Below are positions 35,174 through 45,124 of a stretch of DNA of 64,000 nt, piece by piece. The notes under the pieces are model-generated. The model was not told the origin of the DNA. It did no database searches and saw only the letters and a list, made by a program, of their open reading frames with translations. Location: the NCBI RefSeq assembly GCF_019711655.1, contig NZ_JAIGNU010000002.1, positions 186,001 to 250,000 on the forward strand. Direction: 5' to 3'. Source of the DNA: Qipengyuania mesophila. GTDB lineage: Bacteria; Pseudomonadota; Alphaproteobacteria; Sphingomonadales; Sphingomonadaceae. The position numbers and the translations under genes are program-made. Position 1 is the first letter of the stretch. Each line of letters starts with the position of its first letter.

Positions 35174-35457
35174 CACTTCTTCTCCTTCTTCTTGTACATG
35201 GCGAGCATGCGCGCCGTCACCGCGAACCCGCCAAAGATATTCACGCTCGCAAGCACGATGCCGAGCAGCCCCAGCCATTTCGCGCCGGGCACGTCCGCCG
35301 CCGCCGCCGCGATCAGCGCGCCAACGATGATCACCGAGGAGATCGCATTGGTCACCGCCATCAGCGGCGTGTGCAGCGCGGGCGTGACCGACCAGACCAC
35401 GTAATAGCCGACGAAACACGCCAGCACGAAGATCGACAGGATCGAAATGAAGTCCAT
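35173..35457 (-). CDS. pntAB: NAD(P) transhydrogenase subunit alpha, membrane part (split alpha)
   Basis: The 94-residue protein starts MDFISILSIFVLACFVGYY and has three to four helices with TPLMAVTNAISSVIIVGAL, the membrane end of the alpha subunit. In alphaproteobacteria alpha is split into a soluble NAD-binding PntAA and this PntAB. It ends in a lysine tail (KKKEKK). Start ATG 35457 lies 2 bases after the stop of the 47-residue ORF; its stop overlaps pntB. Confidence 0.93.
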   Translation of the reverse strand: MDFISILSIFVLACFVGYYVVWSVTPALHTPLMAVTNAISSVIIVGALIAAAAADVPGAKWLGLLGIVLASVNIFGGFAVTARMLAMYKKKEKK

Positions 35458-35459
35458 GT

Positions 35460-35603
35460 CTATTCCCCTCCATCTCCGCCAGCCGGTACGCTTTGAATGC
35501 GAACGTGCGGATTTGTCTCGTAAGTACTGTACTTGACGATCCAGAACAGGATTGCGCCGACGAGTAGTACTGCGGCTCCAAGATCGACTGCGGAAAACTT
35601 CAA
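35460..35603 (-). CDS. 47-residue single-span membrane protein inside pnt operon
   Basis: TTG 35603 overlaps the pntAA stop as TTGA and the ORF runs to TAG at 35460, 2 bases before pntAB. The product is 47 residues: KFSAVDLG, then a hydrophobic helix (AAVLLVGAILFWIVKY), then a polar tail ending GGDGGE. The tight fit between two conserved genes, with 4-base overlap, argues that it is translated. I recognise no family. It could be an accessory subunit of the transhydrogenase, or a coupling device keeping ribosomes on the message. Confidence 0.65.
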   Translation of the reverse strand: MKFSAVDLGAAVLLVGAILFWIVKYSTYETNPHVRIQSVPAGGDGGE

Positions 35604-36721
35604 CCCGCCAGCCTATCGTTCACGACCTTGCCGCCCTGCGTCAGGCGCACGGCATCGCCGATCTCCTCGTCGAGCACGGGCTTGCCCACCTCTTTGTCCC
35701 AGAAGGCCGACAGGAAATTGTAGAGATTGCGCGCGAACAGCGCCGAGGCGTCGGCGGCGAGGTGGCCGGCGGTGTTCGAGAAACCGACGATGGTCACGCC
35801 GTGCTTCACCACCGCTTCGTCGGGCTTCGAGCCTTCGACATTGCCGCCCTGCGCCACCGCGAGGTCGAAGATCACGCTGCCCGGCTTCATGCTGGCGATC
35901 TGCGCGTCCGAGATCAGCCGCGGCGCGGGCTTGCCCGGGATCAGCGCAGTGGTGATGACGATATCCTGCTTGGCGATGTGCGAGGAGACGAGCTCCGCCT
36001 GCGCTGTCCGGTATTCCTCGGACATTTCGGTGGCATAGCCGCCCGAGCCCTCGCCCTCGATCCCCGCGACATTCTCGACGAAGACCGGCTTGGCGCCGAG
36101 CGACTGGATCTGTTCCTTGGTCGCGCTGCGCACGTCGGTCGCGCTGACCTGCGCGCCGAGCCGCTTGGCGGTGGCGATCGCTTGCAGGCCCGCCACGCCC
36201 ACACCCATCACGAAGACCTTGGCCGCCTGCACCGTGCCGGCGGCGGTCATCATCATCGGGAAGGCGCGGCCATAGGTGTTTGCGGCGACCAGCACCGCCT
36301 TGTAGCCGGCGAGGTTCGACTGGCTCGACAGCACGTCCATGCTCTGCGCACGCGTAATGCGCGGCATGAATTCCATGCTCAGCGCCTCGAAGCCGGCCTT
36401 GGCATAGGCCTCGACCAGCTCGCCATTGCGGAAGGGATCGAAGGTGGCCGCAACCCAGGCACCCGGCTTCGCGCCCGCCAGCGCGGACGGGTCCGGAGCC
36501 TGGACGCCGAGCACGATGTCGGCATCCTTCACGATTTGCGCAGCGGGGCCGACTTCGACCCCTGCCTCGCGGTACGCCTCGTCGGTGACAGAGGCACCGG
36601 AGCCGGCACCTTCCTCGACAGCGACAGTGGCCCCGAGCGCGGCGAACTTCTTCGCCGTTTCGGGTGTCAGTGCGACCCGGTTTTCACCGGATGCGCGCTC
36701 CTTCAGCACCGCAATGCGCAC
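35600..36721 (-). CDS. pntAA: NAD(P) transhydrogenase subunit alpha, NAD-binding part
   Basis: The 373-residue protein shows the AlaDH/PNT fold: MRIAVLKERASGENRVALTP at the N-terminus, SSQSNLAGYKAVL, and Rossmann loop VFVMGVGVAGLQAIATAKRLGA with KPGSVIFDLAVAQGGN. It binds NADH as domain I of the proton-pumping enzyme. It lies 9 bases after the COX IV-like gene and overlaps the 47-residue ORF. Length matches split alphaproteobacterial PntAA. Confidence 0.96.
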   Translation of the reverse strand: MRIAVLKERASGENRVALTPETAKKFAALGATVAVEEGAGSGASVTDEAYREAGVEVGPAAQIVKDADIVLGVQAPDPSALAGAKPGAWVAATFDPFRNGELVEAYAKAGFEALSMEFMPRITRAQSMDVLSSQSNLAGYKAVLVAANTYGRAFPMMMTAAGTVQAAKVFVMGVGVAGLQAIATAKRLGAQVSATDVRSATKEQIQSLGAKPVFVENVAGIEGEGSGGYATEMSEEYRTAQAELVSSHIAKQDIVITTALIPGKPAPRLISDAQIASMKPGSVIFDLAVAQGGNVEGSKPDEAVVKHGVTIVGFSNTAGHLAADASALFARNLYNFLSAFWDKEVGKPVLDEEIGDAVRLTQGGKVVNDRLAG

Positions 36722-36730
36722 TGGCGGCGC

Positions 36731-36856
36731 TTAGTCCGAAATCAGGATGACGACGAGCAGGGTGATCAGGGCGATCAGCGGGACCGCCCATTTGAGCATG
36801 CCGATGAAGGAGCCGTAGGTCTTGGAGTGCGCCTTCATGTCGTTGGCGGATTGCAT
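36731..36856 (-). CDS. aa3-type cytochrome c oxidase subunit IV-like protein
   Basis: The 41-residue single-span protein has polar N-terminus MQSANDMKAHSKTYGSFI, then a helix (LKWAVPLIALITLLVVILIS) ending in Asp. The H-x2-T-Y-x2-F motif before the helix is the bacterial aa3 oxidase subunit IV (COX4_pro_2) pattern. Genes of this family stand before pntAA in many alphaproteobacteria. It is the first gene of the pnt operon here; the 187 bases upstream, shared with the divergent regulator, hold the promoter. Confidence 0.85.
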   Translation of the reverse strand: MQSANDMKAHSKTYGSFIGMLKWAVPLIALITLLVVILISD

Positions 36857-37043
36857 GACGAAAAGTCCCTGTGTGATAGTTGTGTTGCGCCGGGTCTATC
36901 GCGGAGGGCGGCGGCGCTCAAGCCCCGCAATCGCGGCTTCCCCGGTGCCCCGCGCTTAATCCGCTCTTTACCCTATTGCGATAGGGACAGGACACGGGGC
37001 GTGGTCTGGCGTCCGCGGGGCACAAGGGAGCACGGGAAACCCA

Positions 37044-38462
37044 ATGGCGACACGGCAATCGCGCCTGTTGATGCTGATCGACGACGAACCGGCACAGAGC
37101 CGGCTCGTGGCCGCGCTGGCCGCGCGCGAAGGCTGGCGCACGCTTACCGTCGCCAGCGGCGAGGACGCCCTCGCCACGCTCGCCTCCCCCGAAGGTGCCG
37201 ATGTCCAGGCGATCCTGCTCGACCAGTGGGTCCCCGGCGATGCCGCCTGCGACCTCATTCGCGAATTGCGCACGGCGCGGCCGCAGGCCCCGCTGCTGAT
37301 GCTCACCGCCAGCACCTCGCCGCTGCTGGCGGTCGAGGCGATGCGCGCGGGTGCAACCGATTATCTCGTGAAGCCGGTCGGCCCCGATCGCTTGCTCCAG
37401 GCGCTCGCCAGCGCGAGGAACGCCGCGCGCCCCCGCGCCGAACTCCAGCCGCTGACAGAGAAGCTGCCGCATCCGGTCGATTTCGACGCCATGGTCGGCA
37501 CCGCCGCGCCGTTCCGCACCGCGCTGGCCAAGGCGGCGACAGCTGCGCGCAGCCATGCGCATGTGCTGGTCGAGGGTGAGAGCGGGACGGGCAAGGACAT
37601 GCTCACCCGCGCGATGCACGCGGCCAGCACTCGCGCCAAGGCGCCGATGCAGGTAGTCCATTGCGGCGGCATGGCACCCGCCTCGCTCGAATCGCTGCTC
37701 TTCGGCCACGAGAAGGGCGCCATCGCGGGCGCCTTCGACCGCCAGACCGGGCTGATCGAGCAATGCGACGGCGGCACGCTGATCCTCGACGAGGTCGACC
37801 GCATCCCCTTCGACCAGCAGGAACGCCTCGCCGAGTGCCTCGCCAGCGGCATCGTCCGCCCGACCGGTGCCTCGCACGGCTTCCGCATCGACCTGCGCGT
37901 CTTCGCCGCGAGCGATTGCGCGCTCGACGATCTCGTCGCGGCAGGCGGCTTCTCGCAGGCGCTGCTCGAGCAATTGTCCGCCACGCGCATCCGCCTCCCG
38001 GCGCTGCGCGAGCGGCTCGGCGACGTCCCTGCGCTGACGCGCTATTTCCTCAGCCGGATCGGCGAACAGCCGGGGCTCAAGCACCATTCGATCGCCGACA
38101 GCGCGCTGTCGCTGCTCGAGGCCTACGACTGGCCGGGCAACGTCCGCCAGCTGCAGGCAGTGCTGTTCCGCGCCTGCGTGTTCGAACAGCGCGAGGCATT
38201 GACCGCGCACAGCTTCCCCCAGCTCGCCGAACTGCTCGGCGACAATCCCGATCGCGGCGAGAGCCGCTCGCGCGGGCTCGGCGTGCTGCTCTACACCGAC
38301 GACGGCAACGTTCGCCCGCTCGAGGAGATCGAGGCCGACATCATCCGCCTCGCCATCGGCCACTATCGCGGCCGCATGACCGAGGTCGCCCGCCGGCTCG
38401 GCATCGGCCGGTCGACGCTGTACCGCAAGCTCTCCGAACTCGGGATCGACAACGCCGCCTGA
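37044..38462 (+). CDS. NtrC-like response regulator with degenerate GAFTGA loop
   Basis: The 472-residue protein has a receiver domain (about 6-125; acidic D13/D14, phospho-acceptor D60, T88, K110), an AAA+ domain with Walker A GESGTGKD (178-185) and Walker [11 protein letters not shown], and a C-terminal Fis-type helix-turn-helix ([18 protein letters not shown]). The sigma-54 contact loop, normally GAFTGA, reads GAIAGA (225-230), so activation of sigma-54 polymerase is doubtful. It may act on sigma-70 promoters or as a repressor. No sensor kinase is adjacent. A CCCTAT-TGCG-ATAGGG palindrome lies 58 bases upstream. Confidence 0.9.
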   Translation: MATRQSRLLMLIDDEPAQSRLVAALAAREGWRTLTVASGEDALATLASPEGADVQAILLDQWVPGDAACDLIRELRTARPQAPLLMLTASTSPLLAVEAMRAGATDYLVKPVGPDRLLQALASARNAARPRAELQPLTEKLPHPVDFDAMVGTAAPFRTALAKAATAARSHAHVLVEGESGTGKDMLTRAMHAASTRAKAPMQVVHCGGMAPASLESLLFGHEKGAIAGAFDRQTGLIEQCDGGTLILDEVDRIPFDQQERLAECLASGIVRPTGASHGFRIDLRVFAASDCALDDLVAAGGFSQALLEQLSATRIRLPALRERLGDVPALTRYFLSRIGEQPGLKHHSIADSALSLLEAYDWPGNVRQLQAVLFRACVFEQREALTAHSFPQLAELLGDNPDRGESRSRGLGVLLYTDDGNVRPLEEIEADIIRLAIGHYRGRMTEVARRLGIGRSTLYRKLSELGIDNAA

Positions 38463-38484
38463 CCTGCGGTACCCCGCCGGGGTC

Positions 38485-39264
38485 ATGATGAAGCTCGACA
38501 ATCTGCTCTGCGTCGTCACCGGCGGCGCGCGCGGCATCGGCCGCGCCGTATGCCAAGCCTTCCTGGCCGAGGGCGCGCGTGTCGTGCTCACCGATATCGA
38601 CGAGGAGGCGGGCAGGCAGGCCGCCGCGGAGCTCGGCTGCGAATGGCACCGGCTCGACGTCGCCAGCGAGGCCGGTTGGGACGCGCTCGCCGAGGCCTTT
38701 CCCGCCATCGACGTGCTGGTCAACAATGCCGGCATCACCGGCTTCGAGGACGGCCCCGCCGCGCACGACCCGGAGAACGCCAGCCTCGCCGAATGGCACC
38801 GGGTCCACGCGGTCAACACCGACGGCTGCTTCCTCGGCTGCCGCTATGCCCTGCGCGCGATGAAGGCCAAGGGCACCGGCTCGATCATCAACATGTCCTC
38901 ACGCTCGGGCCTCGTCGGCATTCCCGGCGCGGCGGCCTATGCCGCGAGCAAGGCGGCGATGCGCAACCACAGCAAGTCGGTCGCGCTCTATGCCGCGCAG
39001 CAGGGCTGGCAGATCCGCTGCAACTCGATCCATCCCGCCGCGATCCTGACCGAGATCTGGGAGCCGATGCTGGGCGACGGCCCCGACCGCGAGGCCAAGA
39101 TGGCCAGGCTCGTCGCCGACACGCCATTGAAGCGCTTCGGCACGGTCAAGGAGGTCGCCGCGCTGTGCGTCTTCCTCGCGAGCCCCGAGAGCGCCTATAT
39201 GACCGGCGCCGAGCTCACGCTCGACGGCGGGCTGCTCGCGGGCAGCGCCGCCTCCCCGGGCTAG
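38485..39264 (+). CDS. short-chain dehydrogenase/reductase (SDR)
   Basis: The 259-residue classical SDR has coenzyme loop [10 protein letters not shown], acidic DIDEEA at the end of strand 2 (NAD preference), [10 protein letters not shown], catalytic Ser in INMSSRSG and YAASK as the Tyr-x3-Lys pair. C-terminal [15 protein letters not shown] is typical. Substrate unknown; similar proteins act on steroids, cyclic alcohols or 3-oxoacyl groups. ATG at 38485 or 38488. It is 22 bases after the regulator on the same strand and overlaps the convergent folP by 4 bases. Confidence 0.92.
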   Translation: MMKLDNLLCVVTGGARGIGRAVCQAFLAEGARVVLTDIDEEAGRQAAAELGCEWHRLDVASEAGWDALAEAFPAIDVLVNNAGITGFEDGPAAHDPENASLAEWHRVHAVNTDGCFLGCRYALRAMKAKGTGSIINMSSRSGLVGIPGAAAYAASKAAMRNHSKSVALYAAQQGWQIRCNSIHPAAILTEIWEPMLGDGPDREAKMARLVADTPLKRFGTVKEVAALCVFLASPESAYMTGAELTLDGGLLAGSAASPG

Positions 39265-40373
39265 CCCGGAAGATCCCCGAAATCGGTCAGTGCGGCGTCG
39301 CGCAGGCCGCGCCAGACATTGCGCGCCTGGACGGTTTCCGGGACGTCGTGGACGCGGTGGAGCTGGACGCCCGCGCGCATGCCCTCGAGCGCCAGCGCGA
39401 GGCTGCCGCCGAGCCGGTCGCCCGCCTCCGCCTCGTTCGACAGCGCGCCGACCATGCGCTTGCGGCTCGCGCCGAGCAGCAGCGGGTGGCCGAGCGCGTG
39501 GAACAGCGGCAGCGCGTTGATCAGCGCGAGATTGTCGGCGAGGCTCTTGCCGAAACCGATGCCCGGATCGAGCAGGATCTTGCCCGCCGCAATCCCGGCC
39601 TCGAGCGCGGCATCGCGGCGCGCACGCAGCGCGTCGAACACGTCGAGCACGACGTTGTCGTAGCTCCCGCCTTCGTGGAGGTCCTCGCCCGCGGCACCGG
39701 GCGCATGCATCAGCACCACGGGGCAACCGGCGCGCGCAACCACCTCGGCGCTGCGCGGATCATGCGCGAGGCCCGAGACGTCGTTGACCAGATGCGCGCC
39801 CGCCTCGAGCGCGGCCTCCATCACCGCGGCCTTGCGCGTGTCGACGCTGATCGCCGCGCCCATGCCGGCGCAGGCTTCGATCGCGGGCACGACGCGCGCG
39901 ATCTCGTCGCCTTCCCACAAGGGCTTGGCTCCGGGCCGCGTGCTCTCGCCGCCCACGTCGATGATCGCCGCCCCCGCCTCGAGCATCGCCGCGGCATGCG
40001 CGCGCGCGCCGTCGGGCCCGTCATGCGCGCCGCCGTCGCTGAAGCTGTCGGGGGTGACGTTGAGAATTCCCATCACCTGTGGCTGGTCGAGCCGCACGGT
40101 CCGCGCGCCGAGTTCGAGCGGCGGATGCGCGAGCGTGAGATTGCTCCATTGCGCCTCCGCATCGGCGCCGCAGCCATCGGGCAATTGCCCGAGCACCCCG
40201 GCCATGGTGTCGGGCGCGGCGAGCCAGCGTTCGGCGACCACGCCGTCCCTGCGCAGGATCACCGCGAAGCGGCTGGCATAGGCCATCCCGCCGGCGAGGC
40301 GGACGGCATTGCCGTGCTCGCTCTGCGGGCCGGGCACGAAGCCGATCGGGCGGATATAGGCCTGCTGGATCAT
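39261..40373 (-). CDS. folP: dihydropteroate synthase with N-terminal extension
   Basis: The 370-residue protein has the pterin-binding TIM barrel with [52 protein letters not shown] and GASRKRM. It condenses DHPP with p-aminobenzoate in folate synthesis and is the sulfonamide target. About 100 residues precede the barrel, longer than E. coli FolP (282 total); this extension is frequent in sphingomonads. ATG 40373 chosen (MIQQAYIRP); ATG 40406 is an in-frame alternative. Its stop overlaps the convergent SDR gene. Confidence 0.94.
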   Translation of the reverse strand: MIQQAYIRPIGFVPGPQSEHGNAVRLAGGMAYASRFAVILRRDGVVAERWLAAPDTMAGVLGQLPDGCGADAEAQWSNLTLAHPPLELGARTVRLDQPQVMGILNVTPDSFSDGGAHDGPDGARAHAAAMLEAGAAIIDVGGESTRPGAKPLWEGDEIARVVPAIEACAGMGAAISVDTRKAAVMEAALEAGAHLVNDVSGLAHDPRSAEVVARAGCPVVLMHAPGAAGEDLHEGGSYDNVVLDVFDALRARRDAALEAGIAAGKILLDPGIGFGKSLADNLALINALPLFHALGHPLLLGASRKRMVGALSNEAEAGDRLGGSLALALEGMRAGVQLHRVHDVPETVQARNVWRGLRDAALTDFGDLPG

Positions 40374-40542
40374 TGTTGGAGCGCCCCGGGGCAAGTCCCG
40401 TGACATGGACCGGGTGTTACACGGTCCGGGCGGACAAAAGCCGGGGGCCGAATTCCGGCCGTCCGGAGGTGCGGGCTGGTGGCAGGCGAGCGCGAGGTCA
40501 TGCGCACAGGTGTAGCGCCGCAAACCCGTGTAGGACAGCGGC

Positions 40543-41865
40543 TCAGGCCGGCTTTTCCTCGCCCTTCTCGGGCGGCAGGAAACCGCGCGAGAGCACGAGA
40601 TAGAGCTTGTCGCGGCAGACCATGCTGCCCGCCCAGTCGCCGATCAGAGCGGTGGCGAAGAGCGGCAGGATCACATGGCTCGATCCGGTCGCCTCGCTGA
40701 GGATGATGACGGCAGTCAGCGGCGCGCGCACCACGCCGGTGAAATAGCCCGCCATGCCGAGCAGCACGATCACGCCCGCCTGGTCGGCCGGGAACAGCGG
40801 GGTGAGCAATTGCCCGAAGCCCGCCCCCGCCGCCAGCGAGGGTGCGAAGATGCCGCCGGGAATGCCGCTGGCGCTGGTCGCCAGCGCGGCGACGAACTTG
40901 GCCGGGCCGAACCAGTAATCGCCCTTCTCGCCTTCGAGCAGCGCGGTGGTCGCCTCGTAGCCGGTGCCCGCGGCATTGCCGTCGGTGAGATAGATCAGCA
41001 GTCCGACGAGCGTGCCGCAGGCCAGTGCGGTGACCATCGGCCAGCGGTCGAGCAGCGGCGCCCAGCGCCCGTCGGGCCCGCGCAGCATCAGGAACAGGCG
41101 CGAGAACAGTCCGCCCAGCACCCCGCCGATGAGCCCGGCAAGCGGCGCAGCCACCAGCACGCTGGTAATCGGCAGGCTGCCGTCGAGCAGGCCGAAATAG
41201 ACATAGTCGCCCGCCAGCCCCTGCGCGGTCAGGCCGGCGATCATCACCGCGCCCATCACCAGCACCGCGAGCCGCTGTTCATAGGCGACCGCGAGTTCCT
41301 CGATGGCGAAGGCGATCCCCGCGAGCGGGGTGTTGAAGGCCGCCGCAACGCCCGCCGCGCCGCCCGCGATAACCACGCCCGGCGTCACGCGCAGGCGGAA
41401 GAGCCGGTGGACCTGGACCATGATCGCGCCCGCGAGCTGCACCGTCGGCCCCTCGCGCCCGACCGAGGCCCCGCCCAGCAGCGCGACCACGGTGAGGACG
41501 ATCTTGGCGATCGCCGCGCGCAGCGACAGCAGCGCCCGCGCGGTGCGCCCCATCGGCTTGCGGCTCGCCGCCATGACCTGCGGAATGCCCGATCCGCGCG
41601 CCTCGCGGGCGAAGCGCCGGGTCAGCACGGAGACCACCAGGAAGGTCAGCGGGGTGAGCACCAGCGGCAGGTACACATAGTCCTGCCGGACCGAGAGGAA
41701 GAGCGCCTGCGCCGCGTCACCGAGCCGGGCGAAGAGCAGCGCGGCGAGCCCGATCAGCACCGCCGAAACGAGCATGGCGATGCGGCGATGCCAGTCGTCC
41801 GCCCTGACCAGTTCCTGCGGCATCTTGCCGGAGAGGAATTCGGGTCTGCGGGGAAGGAGCGCCAT
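40543..41865 (-). CDS. ClC-family chloride channel/antiporter
   Basis: The 440-residue protein has ClC selectivity motifs GSGIPQ (91-96), GREGP (136-140, gating E138) and GIPGGIFAPSLAAGA. E190 in FAIEEL matches the internal proton-transfer glutamate of the E. coli H+/Cl- exchanger, so it is more likely an antiporter than a channel. No CBS domains follow. It starts at ATG 41865; a 51-base gap separates it from the toxin gene on the same strand. A role in acid or osmotic response is inferred from the family. Confidence 0.92.
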   Translation of the reverse strand: MALLPRRPEFLSGKMPQELVRADDWHRRIAMLVSAVLIGLAALLFARLGDAAQALFLSVRQDYVYLPLVLTPLTFLVVSVLTRRFAREARGSGIPQVMAASRKPMGRTARALLSLRAAIAKIVLTVVALLGGASVGREGPTVQLAGAIMVQVHRLFRLRVTPGVVIAGGAAGVAAAFNTPLAGIAFAIEELAVAYEQRLAVLVMGAVMIAGLTAQGLAGDYVYFGLLDGSLPITSVLVAAPLAGLIGGVLGGLFSRLFLMLRGPDGRWAPLLDRWPMVTALACGTLVGLLIYLTDGNAAGTGYEATTALLEGEKGDYWFGPAKFVAALATSASGIPGGIFAPSLAAGAGFGQLLTPLFPADQAGVIVLLGMAGYFTGVVRAPLTAVIILSEATGSSHVILPLFATALIGDWAGSMVCRDKLYLVLSRGFLPPEKGEEKPA

Positions 41866-41916
41866 CGCGGCGCTCTCTATGGCGATGGCGATGGGGAGTC
41901 GAGGGGAGAGTGACGG

Positions 41917-42210
41917 TTAGAGGTGGCGATCGAAATCCATGCGATGATGCAGCACGCGAACGATCAGCACCGCGTCCGCATCCGCCCGATAGAACACCAC
42001 ATGCGCCTGCTGCCGGATGCAGCGCAGGCCCAGTGCGAGCTCGTCGGCACTGCGGCCGAGCATGGGATTGTCGACCAAGGAATCGAAGCAGCGTTGGAAC
42101 TGGTCGCGGTATTTTCTCGCCTGTTCGACACCGAAGGCAGCAATGGTGAAGTCGGCTATCCCGGAAAGATCGTCTGCTGCCTTTCCACTGAGACGAAGCC
42201 TACGCGCCAA
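41917..42210 (-). CDS. ParE/RelE-family toxin
   Basis: From TTG 42210 the toxin is 97 residues starting MARRLRLSGKAADDL, with GVEQARKYRDQFQRCFDSLVDNP and VFYRADADAVLIVRVLHHRMD, the ParE core and C-terminal strand. ParE toxins poison gyrase; RelE relatives cut mRNA. It overlaps the antitoxin gene by 11 bases, the usual antitoxin-first order. An in-frame ATG at 42291 would extend it inside the antitoxin and is unlikely. Confidence 0.87.
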   Translation of the reverse strand: MARRLRLSGKAADDLSGIADFTIAAFGVEQARKYRDQFQRCFDSLVDNPMLGRSADELALGLRCIRQQAHVVFYRADADAVLIVRVLHHRMDFDRHL

Positions 42211-42454
42211 CTGCGCCGGCCCGATCCTCCGCCTCTGCCCAGATCGCATCGAGCGACCGATCCGAAAGGTCGCTTTCCAGCCCCTCGGCAATCGCCTGCT
42301 TCAGCCCAGCAAGCTTCGCCTGCGCTTCCTGATCGCGGCGCACGAGATCGCGAATGTATTCGCTGTCATTGGTGAACGCCCCTCGCGCGATTTGCCGCTT
42401 GATCCAGGCATCCTGCGTATCGCTGAGCGTGATGGTCTTGCGGATGGTGGGCAT
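42200..42454 (-). CDS. ParD/CopG-family antitoxin
   Basis: The 84-residue protein has an N-terminal ribbon-helix-helix DNA-binding part (MPTIRKTITLSDTQDAWIKR, GAFTNDSEYIRDLVRRD) and a C-terminal helix that should wrap the toxin. ATG 42454 chosen over an upstream ATG 60 bases earlier because RHH homology starts here, with GAGCAACCC upstream. It is the first gene of the pair and probably represses its own promoter in the 132-base gap upstream. Confidence 0.9.
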   Translation of the reverse strand: MPTIRKTITLSDTQDAWIKRQIARGAFTNDSEYIRDLVRRDQEAQAKLAGLKQAIAEGLESDLSDRSLDAIWAEAEDRAGAVGA

Positions 42455-42586
42455 GGGTTGCTCCTTTGCGGAGCAAGGTATCATACTATTGGTGCACAAG
42501 GCAACGGACAGCACGTAAGTGCGGGTGTCCCAACATTCTTAAGGTTCAGATACTTGTGCCGATATCGTGGGTGCGGCTGCCCTAGC

Positions 42587-42835
42587 TTAGGCGATGTGAC
42601 CGTCGCGCAGTAGCGGAGCCAATCGCGAAAAGTATTCAGAAATCGCCCATGCTTTCGATTCCAGCTCCGTCTGTCGAGATAGATTTGGAATGCTGAAGCC
42701 AGCTTTCTGATAGGCGATCAAGAGTGAGAAAGCCTCACTGACTATGTTCGCCATAGGGTCTAATCTTTCTGCAAGAACGAGCGAGTTCTTGTGCTCATTG
42801 AGGCGCCGGACGATGAACATCCCTCTTGTTGCCAA
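42587..42835 (-). CDS. 82-residue hypothetical protein, second gene of lower-GC cassette
   Basis: An 82-residue, mostly helical soluble protein from TTG 42835; ATG 42820 (MFIVRRLNEHKN) is an alternative start. No motif, cysteine or membrane segment is seen. It lies 9 bases after the stop of the membrane ORF on the same strand. Base composition is about 50% GC by eye, well below the surroundings, suggesting recent gain. Function not recognised. Confidence 0.5.
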   Translation of the reverse strand: MATRGMFIVRRLNEHKNSLVLAERLDPMANIVSEAFSLLIAYQKAGFSIPNLSRQTELESKAWAISEYFSRLAPLLRDGHIA

Positions 42836-42844
42836 ATTCGCAGC

Positions 42845-43138
42845 TTACTCTTCGATGGTGGGCCTAGAAACTGCTCTTGATGACCAGCCGCTCGCGGCGA
42901 TGGCACGGCCCACTTGCGGAGCGAATGAAATCAGCAATATGATTGCGATGGTCCACACTAGTGCCGGATGAAATACGAGATTCTCGGTGGCAGCCGCTGC
43001 TTTCTGCCATCCGATAACTGAGAGCCAATGGCTGATGTTCGACGTGGCTTCGTCCGGGCCAACGCCCGCTGCAAAGAGCAATACGGCAAGTATTACTCTG
43101 ACGCTCCAGATAGCGAACTTGCGCACTTCGGTTTGCAC
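42845..43138 (-). CDS. two-span membrane protein, first gene of lower-GC cassette
   Basis: From GTG 43138 this is 97 residues with two hydrophobic helices (IWSVRVILAVLLFAAGVG and FHPALVWTIAIILLISFAP) and a periplasmic or cytoplasmic loop of about 35 residues. A longer form (118 residues, from 43201) reaches to 3 bases from the ccrM stop but adds nothing recognisable. Like its partner it is AT-richer than its neighbours. No family is recognised; with the downstream ORF it forms a two-gene unit between ccrM and the toxin-antitoxin pair. Confidence 0.5.
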   Translation of the reverse strand: MQTEVRKFAIWSVRVILAVLLFAAGVGPDEATSNISHWLSVIGWQKAAAATENLVFHPALVWTIAIILLISFAPQVGRAIAASGWSSRAVSRPTIEE

Positions 43139-43197
43139 CTTAAGCAAGCGGCAAGACCTCGTCGACCCAGTGGTGTGCCAATGGGCCCAAACGCCCC

Positions 43198-44358
<1,161 letters not shown>

Positions 44359-44371
44359 TTATCCACAGGGT

Positions 44372-44523
44372 GAGTCGAAACCGAGGCGGGGTCAAGCACG
44401 AAAATTTCGACGCCTTTCCAATATCTGGACCAGCGCAGAGAGAACAGAAGGTGTCCGCCACAAGATATTGAGTCTGCATCGAATCCGGGGACTCAAGATC
44501 GTGCGGTGTGGCGCGGAGGACTC
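44372..44523. promoter_or_regulatory. GANTC cluster upstream of ccrM
   Basis: Five GANTC sites fall in 152 bases: GAGTC 44372, GAGTC 44470, GAATC 44481, GACTC 44490, GACTC 44519. Random expectation is under one. In Caulobacter the ccrM promoter contains GANTC sites and is active only when hemimethylated; the same feedback is likely here. The whole gap 44341-44709 (369 bases) has no convincing gene. Confidence 0.7.
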
Positions 44524-44709
44524 TATCGGATCGCGATTGCGGCCAGGATTAGGTGCCTGTGGCGATCTGTGCTATCCGCTCCGTCGCTATCTGTCGCAAT
44601 CGATGGCTCTGGGTGTCCGATAGCACCGGCACCCGCTCCCTCCTTTCCGCCTCCTAGCCGCAACCGCGCCACGTGGGCCCGATTGCTTTGCTAACCGAAA
44701 GGAATTGTC

Positions 44710-44919
44710 ATGAAACTGAGCCAGCGTCTCGCCACCTTCTTTCGAGCTTCGCGGCTCGATCAGGATCGAGTCAGCGCAAATGATTCGCGACCCTGGGTCG
44801 CAAGCGGAGACGACTTCGACCGCCAGATCGCCGAATGGACCGAATTGATCGAGGGCGGCGTTCCGCCCGCCTCGCTCGACGCACCAGCGAGTCCGCGAAA
44901 CGACAATCATTGCGAATGA
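44710..44919 (+). CDS. 69-residue hypothetical protein
   Basis: ATG 44710 is preceded by AAAGGAATTGTC, a good ribosome site. The product is 69 residues, acidic, with a basic start (MKLSQRLATFFRASRLDQDR), a central DDFDRQIAEWTELIEGG segment and a Pro/Ser-rich tail. No membrane segment or known motif. Divergent from ccrM; its promoter may share the GANTC-rich gap. The call rests on the ribosome site and coding-like composition. Confidence 0.5.
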   Translation: MKLSQRLATFFRASRLDQDRVSANDSRPWVASGDDFDRQIAEWTELIEGGVPPASLDAPASPRNDNHCE

Positions 44920-45124
44920 TCATTAGGTATTGTGCCCGCTGCATGCTAATGCCGCTGCGCTGACGTCGAAATTTGCGACGGACTTCGGATTTTGCCAACC
45001 GCCGCTTGCCTTCATTGGCCCCGGCGCAAACCAGACGACGACTTCCTTTCATCGGACGATTTGACGCACGACCACGCCGCATGTCGCGGCGCGGCAACCC
45101 CATGCGTTCTTGAAAGGAACCATC
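44920..45124 (+). promoter_or_regulatory. leader region of cold-shock gene
   Basis: The 205 bases before the cold-shock gene contain no ORF I trust. Long, structured 5' leaders are usual for CspA-type genes and control translation by temperature, so part of this stretch may be such a leader. CCATGCG-TTCTTGAAAGGAACC precedes the start. No direct thermosensor structure was computed. Confidence 0.35.

Noticed and set aside
36971-36986. CCCTAT-TGCG-ATAGGG palindrome before the response regulator as operator
   Set aside because: Only six pairs and no second copy seen in the window; noted in the regulator entry but not called as a separate site.
40374-40542. Riboswitch-like hairpins between folP and the ClC gene
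   Set aside because: GGACCG/CGGTCC around GTGTTACA is a short stem only; no conserved riboswitch core was recognised.
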